A stretch of 64,000 nucleotides of DNA from Streptomyces seoulensis (GTDB taxonomy: Bacteria > Actinomycetota > Actinomycetes > Streptomycetales > Streptomycetaceae): positions 1,890,853 to 1,954,852 of the forward strand of contig CP054936.1 in the NCBI GenBank assembly GCA_013364255.1, in the 5' to 3' direction. A program made the translations under genes and the position numbers. Numbering within the stretch: the stretch's first letter is position 1; each line of letters opens with the position of its first letter. Positions 39,912 to 64,000 of this stretch are shown here, piece after piece. The notes below the pieces were generated by a model. The model made no database searches, was not told the DNA's origin, and saw nothing but the letters and a program-made list of their open reading frames with translations.

Positions 39912-41594
39912 TCAGGCTCCGAGGACGCCGACCAGGAGCGGGCCGGTCAGCGGGAGCAGGAAGTTGGAGAGGGTGTAGGTGATGGTGTAGCCGAGCATGG
40001 GGACGGAGCTGCGGGCGACCTGGGTGATGGAGGTGATGGCCGGGGTGGAGCACTGCTGGCCCGCGATGGCGCCGATCAGCAGGGGTTTCTCGATGTTCAG
40101 CAGCTTGCGGCCGATGATCAGCGAGACGGTCGCGGGCACGAGCACCATGGCGATTCCCGCGATCGGCAGCAGCGCGCCGTACTGCTTCAGCAGCGGCAGC
40201 GCCTGCGGTCCGGAGGTGAGTCCGGTGCAGGCGATGAAGACGGCGAGACCCATGTCCTTCAGCGTGGTCGCGGCCTGCGGCGGGAAGGCGCCGAAGGTCT
40301 GGCGGCGGGAGCGGAACCAGCCGAAGAGCAGGCCGGAGACGAGGCAGCCGCCGCCGGTGCCCAGCGACAGCGGGACCGCGCCGAAGCGGACGACGACCTG
40401 GCCGAGCAGCGAGCCGGCCGCGATGCCGAGGCCGATGTAGACGAAGTCGGTGGTGTCGTTCTTGACGACGGCGCCGAGTTTCGCCGTGACCCGGCTCAGC
40501 CCGGCGCGGGCGCCGACCAGGGTCAGCACGTCGCCTCGGTGCACGGCGGTGTCGGCGGAGGCGGGCAGGCGCAGGTCGCCGCGCACCACCTCGGTGACGT
40601 AGACGCCGTCGCGGGAGAACTCCGGGTGGTCGCGCCGCAGTTCGCCCAGGGTGCGGCCGTCGGTGGCCTTCTCGGTGACGGCGACCTGGCCGGTGGCCAG
40701 GTGGGTGTCCAGATCGGGCAGGCCCGCGGTCTCCGGGCCGGTGACACGGCCCGCCTCGATCATGTCGGCGCGCCGGCCGACCAGCAGGACGAGGTCGGAG
40801 AGGGTCAGCTCGAAGCCGGGCGGGGGCGCGGGGACGACCTTGCTGCCGCGTTTGACCGACTCCACGGTGACGAGGCCGTCGAGCTGCCGCTCCAGGGACT
40901 CGACGGTGCGGCCGTCGGCGTGGGTGACGAAGAAGGTGCGGCCGACCAGTACGGGCAGCGCCTCCCGCTCGTCCGCCTCCAGTCCCCCACCTCCGCCGCG
41001 CATCCGCTCCCACAGGTCGCGGGAGGCGTCGGCGAGGTTGATCCGCATCAGCATCGGCATGAGCTGACTGGTGTAGATCACGATGGTGATCAGGCCGAAC
41101 AGGTAGCAGACGGTGTAGGCGGTGGCCACATGGCCCTGGTACTGGCTCATCTGCGCCGGGGTCAGTCCGCCGAGCTTGGCGATCGACTCGGTCGCGGTGC
41201 CGACGACGGCGGACTCGGTGGCGGCCCCGGCCAGGATGCCGGAGGCGGTGCCCACGTCCAGGTCGAAGGCTGCGGCCAGCCCGAACGCGATGCCCAGCAC
41301 GCACACCAGCTCGATCAGGCAGAGGCAGAAGAAGCGCAGGCTGCGGCGGTTGAGGTGGGCGAAGAACTGCGGCCCCGCCAGGTAGCCGAGGGCGAAGATG
41401 AAGATCGCGAAGAAGACGGTCTTCACGTCGTCCGAGACGGTCACCTTCGCCCAGGCGCCCAGGAGCAGGGACACGATCAGTGTGCCGCAGATGCCGCCCA
41501 GGGTGATCGGGCCGACGCGCAGCTTGCCGAGCAGGTAGCCGACGGCGAGGCACAGGAACAGCGCGAGTTCCGGGTGGCCGCGGAGCACGCCCAT
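39912..41594 (-). CDS. aspT: Aspartate:alanine antiporter (AAEx family)
   Basis: 560 aa. Two blocks of membrane helices flank a cytoplasmic region (about residues 205-370) with two TrkA-C-like domains (e.g. DLVLLVGRRADMIEAG and GDVLTLVGARAGLSRV). The conserved GILAGAATESAVVGTATES and the late GAIAGQQCSTPAITSITQ match the aspartate-alanine exchangers. ATG 41594 is chosen because the first helix begins directly after it; the frame upstream is Arg/Pro-rich and unlike protein. It exchanges external aspartate for alanine made by AspD. Confidence 0.92.
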   Translation of the reverse strand: MGVLRGHPELALFLCLAVGYLLGKLRVGPITLGGICGTLIVSLLLGAWAKVTVSDDVKTVFFAIFIFALGYLAGPQFFAHLNRRSLRFFCLCLIELVCVLGIAFGLAAAFDLDVGTASGILAGAATESAVVGTATESIAKLGGLTPAQMSQYQGHVATAYTVCYLFGLITIVIYTSQLMPMLMRINLADASRDLWERMRGGGGGLEADEREALPVLVGRTFFVTHADGRTVESLERQLDGLVTVESVKRGSKVVPAPPPGFELTLSDLVLLVGRRADMIEAGRVTGPETAGLPDLDTHLATGQVAVTEKATDGRTLGELRRDHPEFSRDGVYVTEVVRGDLRLPASADTAVHRGDVLTLVGARAGLSRVTAKLGAVVKNDTTDFVYIGLGIAAGSLLGQVVVRFGAVPLSLGTGGGCLVSGLLFGWFRSRRQTFGAFPPQAATTLKDMGLAVFIACTGLTSGPQALPLLKQYGALLPIAGIAMVLVPATVSLIIGRKLLNIEKPLLIGAIAGQQCSTPAITSITQVARSSVPMLGYTITYTLSNFLLPLTGPLLVGVLGA

Positions 41595-42160
41595 ACACTC
41601 ACCCGCCGCATCTGTAGGGGAAGGTACCGATCGGACAGGGCAGCCGAATCCGTACACATGCCGAGCAGCAACGTAACGTCGCGCGGGCTGCGCCGCGCGG
41701 CCGGACAGCCGACCGGGTGGGGTGCGCTCCGCGGGCGGGCGGGTGGGGCGCGCGCTCCGGCCGGCTGGGCGGGGTGCCTCCTCGGCCGCCTGGGCTGGGG
41801 CCTTCGTGGCTGGCCGGGCCCGGCGGGACACGGTGTCGCGCGGTGGGACATGTCGTCGTACGGTCGCCGACGGTCCGGGAGCCGGTGGGCCGCCGCGGGG
41901 CGGAACCGTTCCGGCCGGGGCGGGTGGCTGGCGAGCCCGGTGGCCTGGGATGAGGCGGAAGGCCGGCCGGCGTGGTGGACGGGAACCGAACCGCCGTCCG
42001 GCGTATTGGCCGAGAACCGGGCGGTCGGCCGGCACAGCGGCTGGGAACGGGGTGGAGGGCCGGTCGGCGGGGTGGCCGGGGTCGGAGAGGGGCGTGGAGC
42101 GGGGCTCGGGAGCGGGCGGCGTTCGGCGTCGGTGGGGGCTCGGGGAAAGCGTGCCGGGGA
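41595..42160. other. Long intergenic region, G-rich on the plus strand
   Basis: No gene recognised in about 570 nt. It should hold the aspT promoter on the minus strand. The plus strand is rich in G-tracts, including the quadruplex motif at 41732-41747 and many GGGG runs around 42050-42150. Confidence 0.5.
41732..41747 (+). other. G-quadruplex motif upstream of aspT
   Basis: GGGCGGGCGGGTGGGG: four G-tracts with single-nucleotide loops, among the most stable quadruplex patterns known. Another G-run pair lies just before it (41714-41721). Confidence 0.6.
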
Positions 42161-42179
42161 TTGACGTCCCCGCGTCTAC

Positions 42180-42198
42180 TTAGACTAGCCTTCCCTAA
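42180..42198. promoter_or_regulatory. Iron box (DmdR1/DtxR-type) of the siderophore export operon
   Basis: TTAGACTAGCCTTCCCTAA matches about 15 of 19 positions of the Streptomyces iron box TTAGGTTAGSCTAACCTAA, including both outer TTAG/CTAA ends. A TTGACG element (42161-42166) lies just upstream, and TAGACT or TAGCCT within the box could serve as the -10. It lies 25 nt before the GTG of the first exporter gene, so iron-loaded repressor should block transcription. Confidence 0.7.
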
Positions 42199-42223
42199 GT
42201 TGACCGTTTCCGGAGGGTGGCCG

Positions 42224-43933
42224 GTGGGATCTGGGGAACTGTCGGGGCGGGACGTCCTGACGCGCTCGGTCAGGGGACAAGGACGGCGCGTCGCCGTGGG
42301 CGCGGTGCTCGGCTGTGTGCACCAGCTCGGGGAGGCGCTGGTGCCCGTGCTGATCGGCGTCGTCGTCGATCAGGCGGTGGCCGGGCGGGACGCCGGGCGC
42401 CTGGTGCTCTGGCTGGCCGTCCTGGCCGTCCTGTACGTGTGCCTCTCGTGGAGCTTCCGGCTGGGCGCGCGGATCGGCGAGCGCGGCGCCGAGGAAGCCG
42501 CCCACACGCTGCGGCTGGCGCTGGTGCGCCGCGTCCTGGACCCCAGGGGCGGAGCCGAGGACGACCGGCTCGCCGGTGAGCTGGCCAATGTCGCCACCGA
42601 GGACGCCAAGCGCGTCGGCGCGGTCAACATGGCGCTGATGAGCGGCGTCTGGGCCGTCGCGGGCCTCGCCGTGAGCGCCGTGGTACTGCTGCTGACATCC
42701 GTGCCGCTCGGTCTGATCGTGCTGGTCGGCACTCCCGTTCTGCTGTGGCTCGGGCATCTGCTGAGCAAGCCGCTGGAGCGGCGCAGCGAGGCCGAGCAGG
42801 ACCGCGCGGCGGGCGCCGCGGGTGTCGCGGCCGACCTGGTGGCCGGGCTGCGGGTGCTCAAGGGGCTCGGCGCCCAGCAGGCGGCGGTGGAGCGCTACCG
42901 CCGTACCAGCAGGGTGTCCCTGGCCGCCACCCTGCGCGCGGCGCGGGCCGAGTCGTGGCAGACCGGGCTCGTCCTGGCCCTCACCGGCGTCTTCATCGCG
43001 CTGATCGCCTGGGTGGGCGGTCGGCTGGCCCTGGAAGGTTCCCTGTCCCTGGGGCAGTTGGTGACGGCGGTGGGTCTCGCGCTGTTCCTGCTGGGCCCGT
43101 TGGAGACGTTCGCCTGGGTCAACGCCGACCTGGCGCAGGGCCGCGCCTCCGCCGCCCGGATCGCCCGGGTGCTCGCCGCCGGGCCCGCCGTCGTCGGCGG
43201 CGAGGAGCCGGTGCCGGCCGGTGTGCGCGGGGAGTTGCGGCTGCGCGGGGTCCGGCTCGGCGGGCTGGACGGCGTGGACCTCGACGTGCCCGCCGGGCGG
43301 CTGACCGGGATCGCCGTGACCGATCCCGCCTGCGCCGAGGCGCTGCTCGGGTGCCTGGGCCGGGAGGTGGACCCGGAGTCCGGGTCGGTCGAGCTGGACG
43401 GTGTGCCGCTGACCCGGCTGGCGCCTGCCGAGCTGCGGGCCGCGGTGCTGGTCGCCGCGCACGACGCCGCCCTGTTCGAAGGCTCCCTGGCCGCGAACGT
43501 GAGGCCCGCGCAGGGGACGGCGGACGGCGGGCCGGACCCGCGGACCGCACGCGCCATGGCGGCCGCCGACGCCGACGAGGTCGCCCGCTCGCTGCCGCAC
43601 GGCGCGGCCACGCAGGTGGGCGAAGGCGGGCGGTCGCTGTCCGGCGGGCAGCGCCAGCGCGTCCTGCTCGCCCGGGCGCTGCGCGCCGAACCGCCCGTCC
43701 TGGTCGTCCACGATCCGACGACGGCCGTGGACGCGGTCACCGAGGCCCGGATCGCCCAGGGCCTCAGGGAGATCAGACAGGGCCGTACGACGGTCGTGGT
43801 GACCAACAGCCCCGCGCTGCTCGCCGTCACCGACCGGGTCGTGTTCCTGGACGGCGGCCGGGTCGGCGCCGAGGGCACCCACGGCGAGCTGGCCCGTACG
43901 CACGCGACCTACCGCACGGCGGTGCTGGCATGA
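42224..43933 (+). CDS. ABC exporter half-transporter A, degenerate nucleotide-binding domain
   Basis: 569 aa: six-helix exporter domain (about 1-310) and an ATP-binding domain. GTG 42224 has GGAGG 7 nt upstream. The ATP-binding domain has lost Walker A: where GxxGxGKST is expected it reads GIAVTDPACAEALLG. The Q-loop is HDAALF (Gln to His), Walker B is VLVVHDPTTAVD (Asp to His, Glu to Asp) and the H-loop His is Asn (VVVTNSPALL). The signature SLSGGQRQR is intact. It can thus only lend its signature to a partner, which is the next gene (4-nt overlap). The iron box upstream and siderophore NRPS nearby suggest export of the siderophore. Confidence 0.9.
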   Translation: MGSGELSGRDVLTRSVRGQGRRVAVGAVLGCVHQLGEALVPVLIGVVVDQAVAGRDAGRLVLWLAVLAVLYVCLSWSFRLGARIGERGAEEAAHTLRLALVRRVLDPRGGAEDDRLAGELANVATEDAKRVGAVNMALMSGVWAVAGLAVSAVVLLLTSVPLGLIVLVGTPVLLWLGHLLSKPLERRSEAEQDRAAGAAGVAADLVAGLRVLKGLGAQQAAVERYRRTSRVSLAATLRAARAESWQTGLVLALTGVFIALIAWVGGRLALEGSLSLGQLVTAVGLALFLLGPLETFAWVNADLAQGRASAARIARVLAAGPAVVGGEEPVPAGVRGELRLRGVRLGGLDGVDLDVPAGRLTGIAVTDPACAEALLGCLGREVDPESGSVELDGVPLTRLAPAELRAAVLVAAHDAALFEGSLAANVRPAQGTADGGPDPRTARAMAAADADEVARSLPHGAATQVGEGGRSLSGGQRQRVLLARALRAEPPVLVVHDPTTAVDAVTEARIAQGLREIRQGRTTVVVTNSPALLAVTDRVVFLDGGRVGAEGTHGELARTHATYRTAVLA

Positions 43934-45798
43934 GCGTGACCGCCGCGCCGAACGGCTCCGAACGCGCCCTGCTGCCCACGGCCACGCCCGCCCGCACCCG
44001 GGCCGCGGTGCGCGAACTGCTGCGCCCGCACCGCGCCCTGGCGGTCGCCGGCTTCGGCACGATGATGCTGGCCACGGCCGTCGGGCTGCTCACCCAGCCG
44101 CTGCTGGGCCACATCGTGGACGCCGTCGCCGAGCACCGTTCCCCCGACGCGCTCACCTGGCCGGTCCTCGCGCTCGCCGGGGTGGCCCTGGTGCAGGGCC
44201 TGACGACCGCGCTGGGCATGTCCCTGGTGTCCCGGCTCGGCGAGACCGCCCTGGCCCGGCTGCGCGAACTGTTCGTGGCCCGCGCCCTGTCACTGCCCCT
44301 GGAGCGGCTGGAGCGGGCCGGCTCGGGCGACCTGAACGCCCGGGTCACCCGCGATGTGTCCCGCGTCGCCGACGCCGTGCGCGGCGCACTGCCCGAACTG
44401 GCCCGCTCGGGGCTGTCGATCGTGCTGACGCTGGGCGCCCTCGCGCTGCTGGACTGGCGGTTCCTGCTGGCCGCGCTGGCCGCCGTACCCGTGCAGGCGC
44501 ACACCGCCCGCTGGTACGTCCGCAACGCCGTCCCCCTGTACGCCAAGGAGCGGATCGCCGCCGGCGCCCAGCAGCAGCAACTGCTCGACACCATCGGCGG
44601 GGCGCGCACCGTGCGGGCCCACCGGCTCCAGGAGGGCCACACCCGGCAGGTCACCGAGCGTTCGCGGGCGGCGGTGGAGCTGACGATGCGAGGGGTGCGG
44701 CTGGTGCTGCGCTTCTACAGCAGACTGCACATCGCCGAATACGTGGGTCTGACCGCCGTCCTGGTCACCGGGTACTGGCTGGTGCGGTCCGGCTCCGCCT
44801 CGATCGGCACCGCGACCGCCGCCGCCCTGTACTTCCACAGCCTCTTCGGACCGGTCAACACCGCGCTCGTCCTGCTCGACGACGCCCAGTCGGCGACGGC
44901 GGGGCTGGCCCGGCTGGTCGGCGTGGTGGACGAGCCCGCGCCCGCGCCCGGCGACGGCGCCGAGGACCGCGCGGCCGCCGTGCCGGGCGCGCCCGCGGTG
45001 ACGCTCACCGGCGTCTCGCACGCGTACGCGCCCGGCCGTCCGGTCCTCGACGGCGTCGATCTCCAGGTGCGGCCCGAGGAGCGCGTGGCGCTGGTCGGCA
45101 CCACCGGCGCCGGCAAGACGACCCTGGCCAAACTGGTGGCGGGACTGCACCGCCCGACGGCCGGACGCGTCGACGTCGGCGGCACGGAACCCGACGGCTC
45201 CGGCCGCCTGGTGGGCCTGGTCACCCAGGAGGTGCACGTCTTCGCCGGACCGCTCGCCGACGACCTGCGGCTGGCCCGCCCGGACGCGGGCGACGAGGAA
45301 CTGCGGGAGGCGCTGGCCGCGGTGGGCGCGCTCGGCTGGGCGGAGCAGCTGCCGGACGGTCTGGACACGGTCGTGGGCGACGGCAGCCACCGGCTGACCG
45401 CCGACCGCGCGCAGCAACTCGCTCTCGCACGCGTGCTGTTGGCCGATCCGCCGGTCGTCGTGCTCGACGAGGCGACCGCTGAGGCGGGCAGTTCGGGCGC
45501 CCGGCTGCTGGACGAGGCCGCCGAGCGGGCGCTGCGCGGCCGTACGGCACTGGTCGTGGCCCACCGGCTGAGCCAGGCCGCCGCGGCCGACCGGGTGGTC
45601 GTGCTGGACGGCGGCCGGGTGGTCGAGCAGGGCACGCACGACGAACTCCTCGCCGCCCGGGGCCGCTACGCCGCTCTGTGGCGCGCCTGGTCGGACAACC
45701 GCTCCGCCTCCCCCACCGGACTCACTGACCGCACCGGACTCACTGAACTCCCTGCACCCGCCGAGCCCGCCGCCGGCGGTTCCCCGGCCGCTCACTGA
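43930..45798 (+). CDS. ABC exporter half-transporter B, degenerate signature motif
   Basis: 622 aa: six-helix exporter domain then an ATP-binding domain. Walker A (VGTTGAGKTTLAKLV), Q-loop (VTQEVHVF), Walker B with catalytic Glu (VVVLDEATAEAG) and H-loop (VVAHRLS) are intact, but the signature LSGGQ is replaced by LTADRAQQLALAR. Its good ATP site therefore needs the LSGGQ of half-transporter A, and the second site is dead on both sides. The ATG at 43930 overlaps the stop of the previous gene (ATGA), ensuring equal production. Likely function is siderophore export. Confidence 0.92.
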   Translation: MSVTAAPNGSERALLPTATPARTRAAVRELLRPHRALAVAGFGTMMLATAVGLLTQPLLGHIVDAVAEHRSPDALTWPVLALAGVALVQGLTTALGMSLVSRLGETALARLRELFVARALSLPLERLERAGSGDLNARVTRDVSRVADAVRGALPELARSGLSIVLTLGALALLDWRFLLAALAAVPVQAHTARWYVRNAVPLYAKERIAAGAQQQQLLDTIGGARTVRAHRLQEGHTRQVTERSRAAVELTMRGVRLVLRFYSRLHIAEYVGLTAVLVTGYWLVRSGSASIGTATAAALYFHSLFGPVNTALVLLDDAQSATAGLARLVGVVDEPAPAPGDGAEDRAAAVPGAPAVTLTGVSHAYAPGRPVLDGVDLQVRPEERVALVGTTGAGKTTLAKLVAGLHRPTAGRVDVGGTEPDGSGRLVGLVTQEVHVFAGPLADDLRLARPDAGDEELREALAAVGALGWAEQLPDGLDTVVGDGSHRLTADRAQQLALARVLLADPPVVVLDEATAEAGSSGARLLDEAAERALRGRTALVVAHRLSQAAAADRVVVLDGGRVVEQGTHDELLAARGRYAALWRAWSDNRSASPTGLTDRTGLTELPAPAEPAAGGSPAAH

Positions 45799-45854
45799 GC
45801 CGCCCCCTCCGAGCCAGCCAACCGCACCGTCGACACGAACCGAAGGATCAACCG

Positions 45855-46925
45855 ATGCCCCGCGCCACCAGAGTCTCCAGGCTCACCGGCCTGCTCGCCT
45901 CCGTACTGCTGCTGACGGCCACGGCGGTCGCCTGCGGCTCCTCGGGCTCCGACAGCGACTCGTCCTCCTCCGGTTCCTCGGGCTCGTCGGCGTCCGCCGG
46001 CGCGTTCCCCGTGACGATCGACCACAAGTTCGGCAGTACGACGGTCAAGTCCGAGCCCCGGCGGATCGTGACCGTCGGGCTCACCGACCAGGACGCCGTC
46101 CTCGCCCTCGGGAAGGTGCCCGTCGGCACGACCGAGTGGGTGGGCGGCTACCCGGGCGCGATCGGGCCGTGGGCGAAGGACAGGCTCGGCGGCGCGGCGG
46201 CGCCGACCGTGCTCAAGGACAGCGGCACCGGCCCGCAGGTGGAGAAGATCGCCGCGCTCAAGCCGGATCTGATCCTCGCCGTCTACTCGGGGCTCACCAA
46301 GGCCCAGTACGAGAGCCTGTCGAAGTTCGCGCCGGTGGTGGCCCAGCCCAAGCAGTACAACGACTTCGGCGTGCCGTGGCAGCAGCAGACCGAGGAGATC
46401 GGCAAGGCGCTCGGCAAGCCCGGCCAGGCCGAGCAGCTGGTGTCGGGGGTGGAGGCGAAGTTCGCCGCGGCGAAGAAGGCGCATCCGGAGTTCGCCGGGG
46501 CCACGTCGGTGATGGCGACGCCCTACGAGGGCACGTTCGTCTTCGGCAGTCAGGACCCGCGCTCCCGTCTCCTGTCCGACCTCGGCTTCGGGCTGCCGAA
46601 GGACCTCGACAAGGTGATCGGGGACGAGTTCGGCGCCAACATCAGCAAGGAGCGCCTCGACCTGCTCGACCAGAAGGTGGCCGTGTGGATCGTGCCGGAC
46701 CTGACGGGCGCGGTGACCAAGCTGCACAATGACCGGATCTACGCCGACCTGAACGTGGTGAAGCAGGGCCGGGAGGTCTTCATCAAGGAGACCAGCGACT
46801 ACGGCAACGCGGTGTCCCTGTCGACCGTGCTGAGCATCCCCTACGTGCTGGACCGCCTGGTGCCGCAGCTCGCCGCGGCGGTGGACGGCAAGCCCGCGAC
46901 GAAGGTGGCGCAGCCCGCCTCCTGA
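45855..46925 (+). CDS. Ferri-siderophore-binding lipoprotein (FecB/FhuD type)
   Basis: 356 aa. Signal LLASVLLLTATAVAC with Cys27 as lipidated residue, then a long Ser/Asp-rich linker. The mature domain has FGSTTVKSEPRRIVTVGLTD, VEKIAALKPDLILAVYSG and later IPYVLDRLVPQLAA, the usual class III binding-protein signatures. AAGGA precedes ATG 45855. It captures the iron-loaded siderophore outside the cell; the permease and ATPase of its importer are not in the window. It is third in the iron-box operon, 56 nt after exporter half B. Confidence 0.93.
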   Translation: MPRATRVSRLTGLLASVLLLTATAVACGSSGSDSDSSSSGSSGSSASAGAFPVTIDHKFGSTTVKSEPRRIVTVGLTDQDAVLALGKVPVGTTEWVGGYPGAIGPWAKDRLGGAAAPTVLKDSGTGPQVEKIAALKPDLILAVYSGLTKAQYESLSKFAPVVAQPKQYNDFGVPWQQQTEEIGKALGKPGQAEQLVSGVEAKFAAAKKAHPEFAGATSVMATPYEGTFVFGSQDPRSRLLSDLGFGLPKDLDKVIGDEFGANISKERLDLLDQKVAVWIVPDLTGAVTKLHNDRIYADLNVVKQGREVFIKETSDYGNAVSLSTVLSIPYVLDRLVPQLAAAVDGKPATKVAQPAS

Positions 46926-46943
46926 GCGAGCGGCGGGAGGAAC

Positions 46944-46982
46944 GCGGAGAGGGGCGGGCCCGGCGGGCCCGCCCCTCTCCGC
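46944..46982. terminator. Strong bidirectional terminator
   Basis: GCGGAGAGGGGCGGGCCC pairs perfectly with its complement (18 bp) around a 3-nt loop. It sits between the convergent siderophore-binding protein and MbtH genes and should stop both operons. Confidence 0.85.
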
Positions 46983-46996
46983 TTCGTCGTGCCCTG

Positions 46997-47200
46997 TCAG
47001 GAGCCGTCGACCAGGCTCTTGGGGCGCATGTCCGTCCAGTTGGCCTCGACGTGGTCCAGGCATTCCTGGCGGGCCGCCGGACCGTGGACGGCCTTCCAGC
47101 CGGCCGGTACGTCCACGAAGTCGGGCCACAGGCTGTACTGGCCCTCGTCGTTGACGAGGACGGAGTAGAGGCCTTCGGGGTTCTCGAACGGGTTGCTCAT
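46997..47200 (-). CDS. MbtH-like NRPS accessory protein
   Basis: 67 aa. Contains the full family pattern: [28 protein letters not shown], then [20 protein letters not shown]. MbtH proteins bind adenylation domains and are often needed for their folding and activity. AAGGA precedes the ATG at 47200. It lies 57 nt downstream of the NRPS stop on the same strand, so it is probably co-transcribed. Confidence 0.97.
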   Translation of the reverse strand: MSNPFENPEGLYSVLVNDEGQYSLWPDFVDVPAGWKAVHGPAARQECLDHVEANWTDMRPKSLVDGS

Positions 47201-47217
47201 GTCGGTGCGGTCCTTGT

Positions 47218-47257
47218 CCGGTGGGGTGGTGGGTGGGCTGTGGGGGGCTGTGGGGGG
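47218..47257 (+). repeat. G-rich tandem repeat/quadruplex motif between NRPS and mbtH
   Basis: Five G-tracts within 35 nt, including two tandem copies of CTGTGGGGGG (47238-47257). G-rich on the template strand of the NRPS-mbtH message. Confidence 0.55.

Positions 47258-64000
<16,743 letters not shown>

Noticed and set aside
41595..42035. N-terminal extension of AspT into the upstream gap
   Set aside because: The frame is open but Arg/Pro-rich and unlike protein; the transporter's first helix starts directly after ATG 41594.

Overview
The DNA is very GC-rich with extreme third-position bias, dense 4-bp ATGA/GTGA gene overlaps, Tat-type lipoprotein signals, MbtH and FGE proteins that look like the Streptomyces coelicolor types, and a DmdR/DtxR-type iron box. 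Together these point to Streptomyces or a close relative, in a catabolic and secondary-metabolic accessory region rather than core genome. No insertion sequence, integrase, phage gene, CRISPR array, rRNA or replication origin was seen.

Layout, left to right. (1) 1-1456: the 5' part of a minus-strand gene whose N-terminus resembles proteins linked to contractile injection systems. (2) 1548-8033, minus strand: an operon of ROK repressor, SsuC/SsuB/SsuA-like importer, Cys-type sulfatase and formylglycine-generating enzyme (FGE), probably leaderless, with an operator-like inverted repeat over its promoter. (3) 8352-13056: a secreted GH43-like enzyme convergent with a MalEFG-type sugar importer that lacks its own ATPase. 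(4) 13303-22112: an EamA exporter and divergent LysR regulator; a tRNA-like element that forms the leader of a 766-aa protein of unknown function; a class A beta-lactamase; a DHA2-type MFS pump; a histidine phosphatase; and a GNAT enzyme behind a CebR-like palindrome. (5) 22158-38131: a second, larger sulfur-ester locus. The minus strand carries a peptide-type ABC importer, a second FGE, two more Cys-type sulfatases, a small coupled ORF and a luciferase-like monooxygenase, preceded by a leaderless cysteine-containing leader peptide. A second ROK repressor follows. The plus strand carries an Rv3406-like 2-oxoglutarate-dependent alkyl sulfatase and a fourth Cys-type sulfatase. (6) 38204-41594: AspD and AspT, the aspartate-decarboxylation/alanine-exchange pair. 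(7) 42180-64000: a siderophore-type NRPS locus. An iron box drives a heterodimeric ABC exporter and a ferri-siderophore-binding lipoprotein; facing it are MbtH and at least 5,580 residues of a giant NRPS that runs off the right edge.

How the parts work together. Regions 2 and 5 look like a sulfate-ester scavenging island: importers bring in organosulfur compounds, four Cys-type sulfatases (each activated by FGE, two copies encoded here) and one iron/2-oxoglutarate sulfatase release sulfate, and ROK repressors plus a Cys-codon leader peptide probably tie expression to substrate and cysteine status. Region 7 should build, export and recapture a serine- and hydroxyornithine-containing peptide siderophore under iron limitation. 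The pocket residues I read give Ser, N-methylated N5-hydroxyornithine, an unassigned (probably basic) residue, Ser, and an unassigned residue epimerised by a terminal E domain. No thioesterase is present in the window.

The items most worth a second look are the perfect cloverleaf fused to the start of the 766-aa gene, the leaderless Cys leader peptide, the exporter pair with complementary broken ATP-binding sites, and the NRPS condensation domain that lacks its catalytic histidine.
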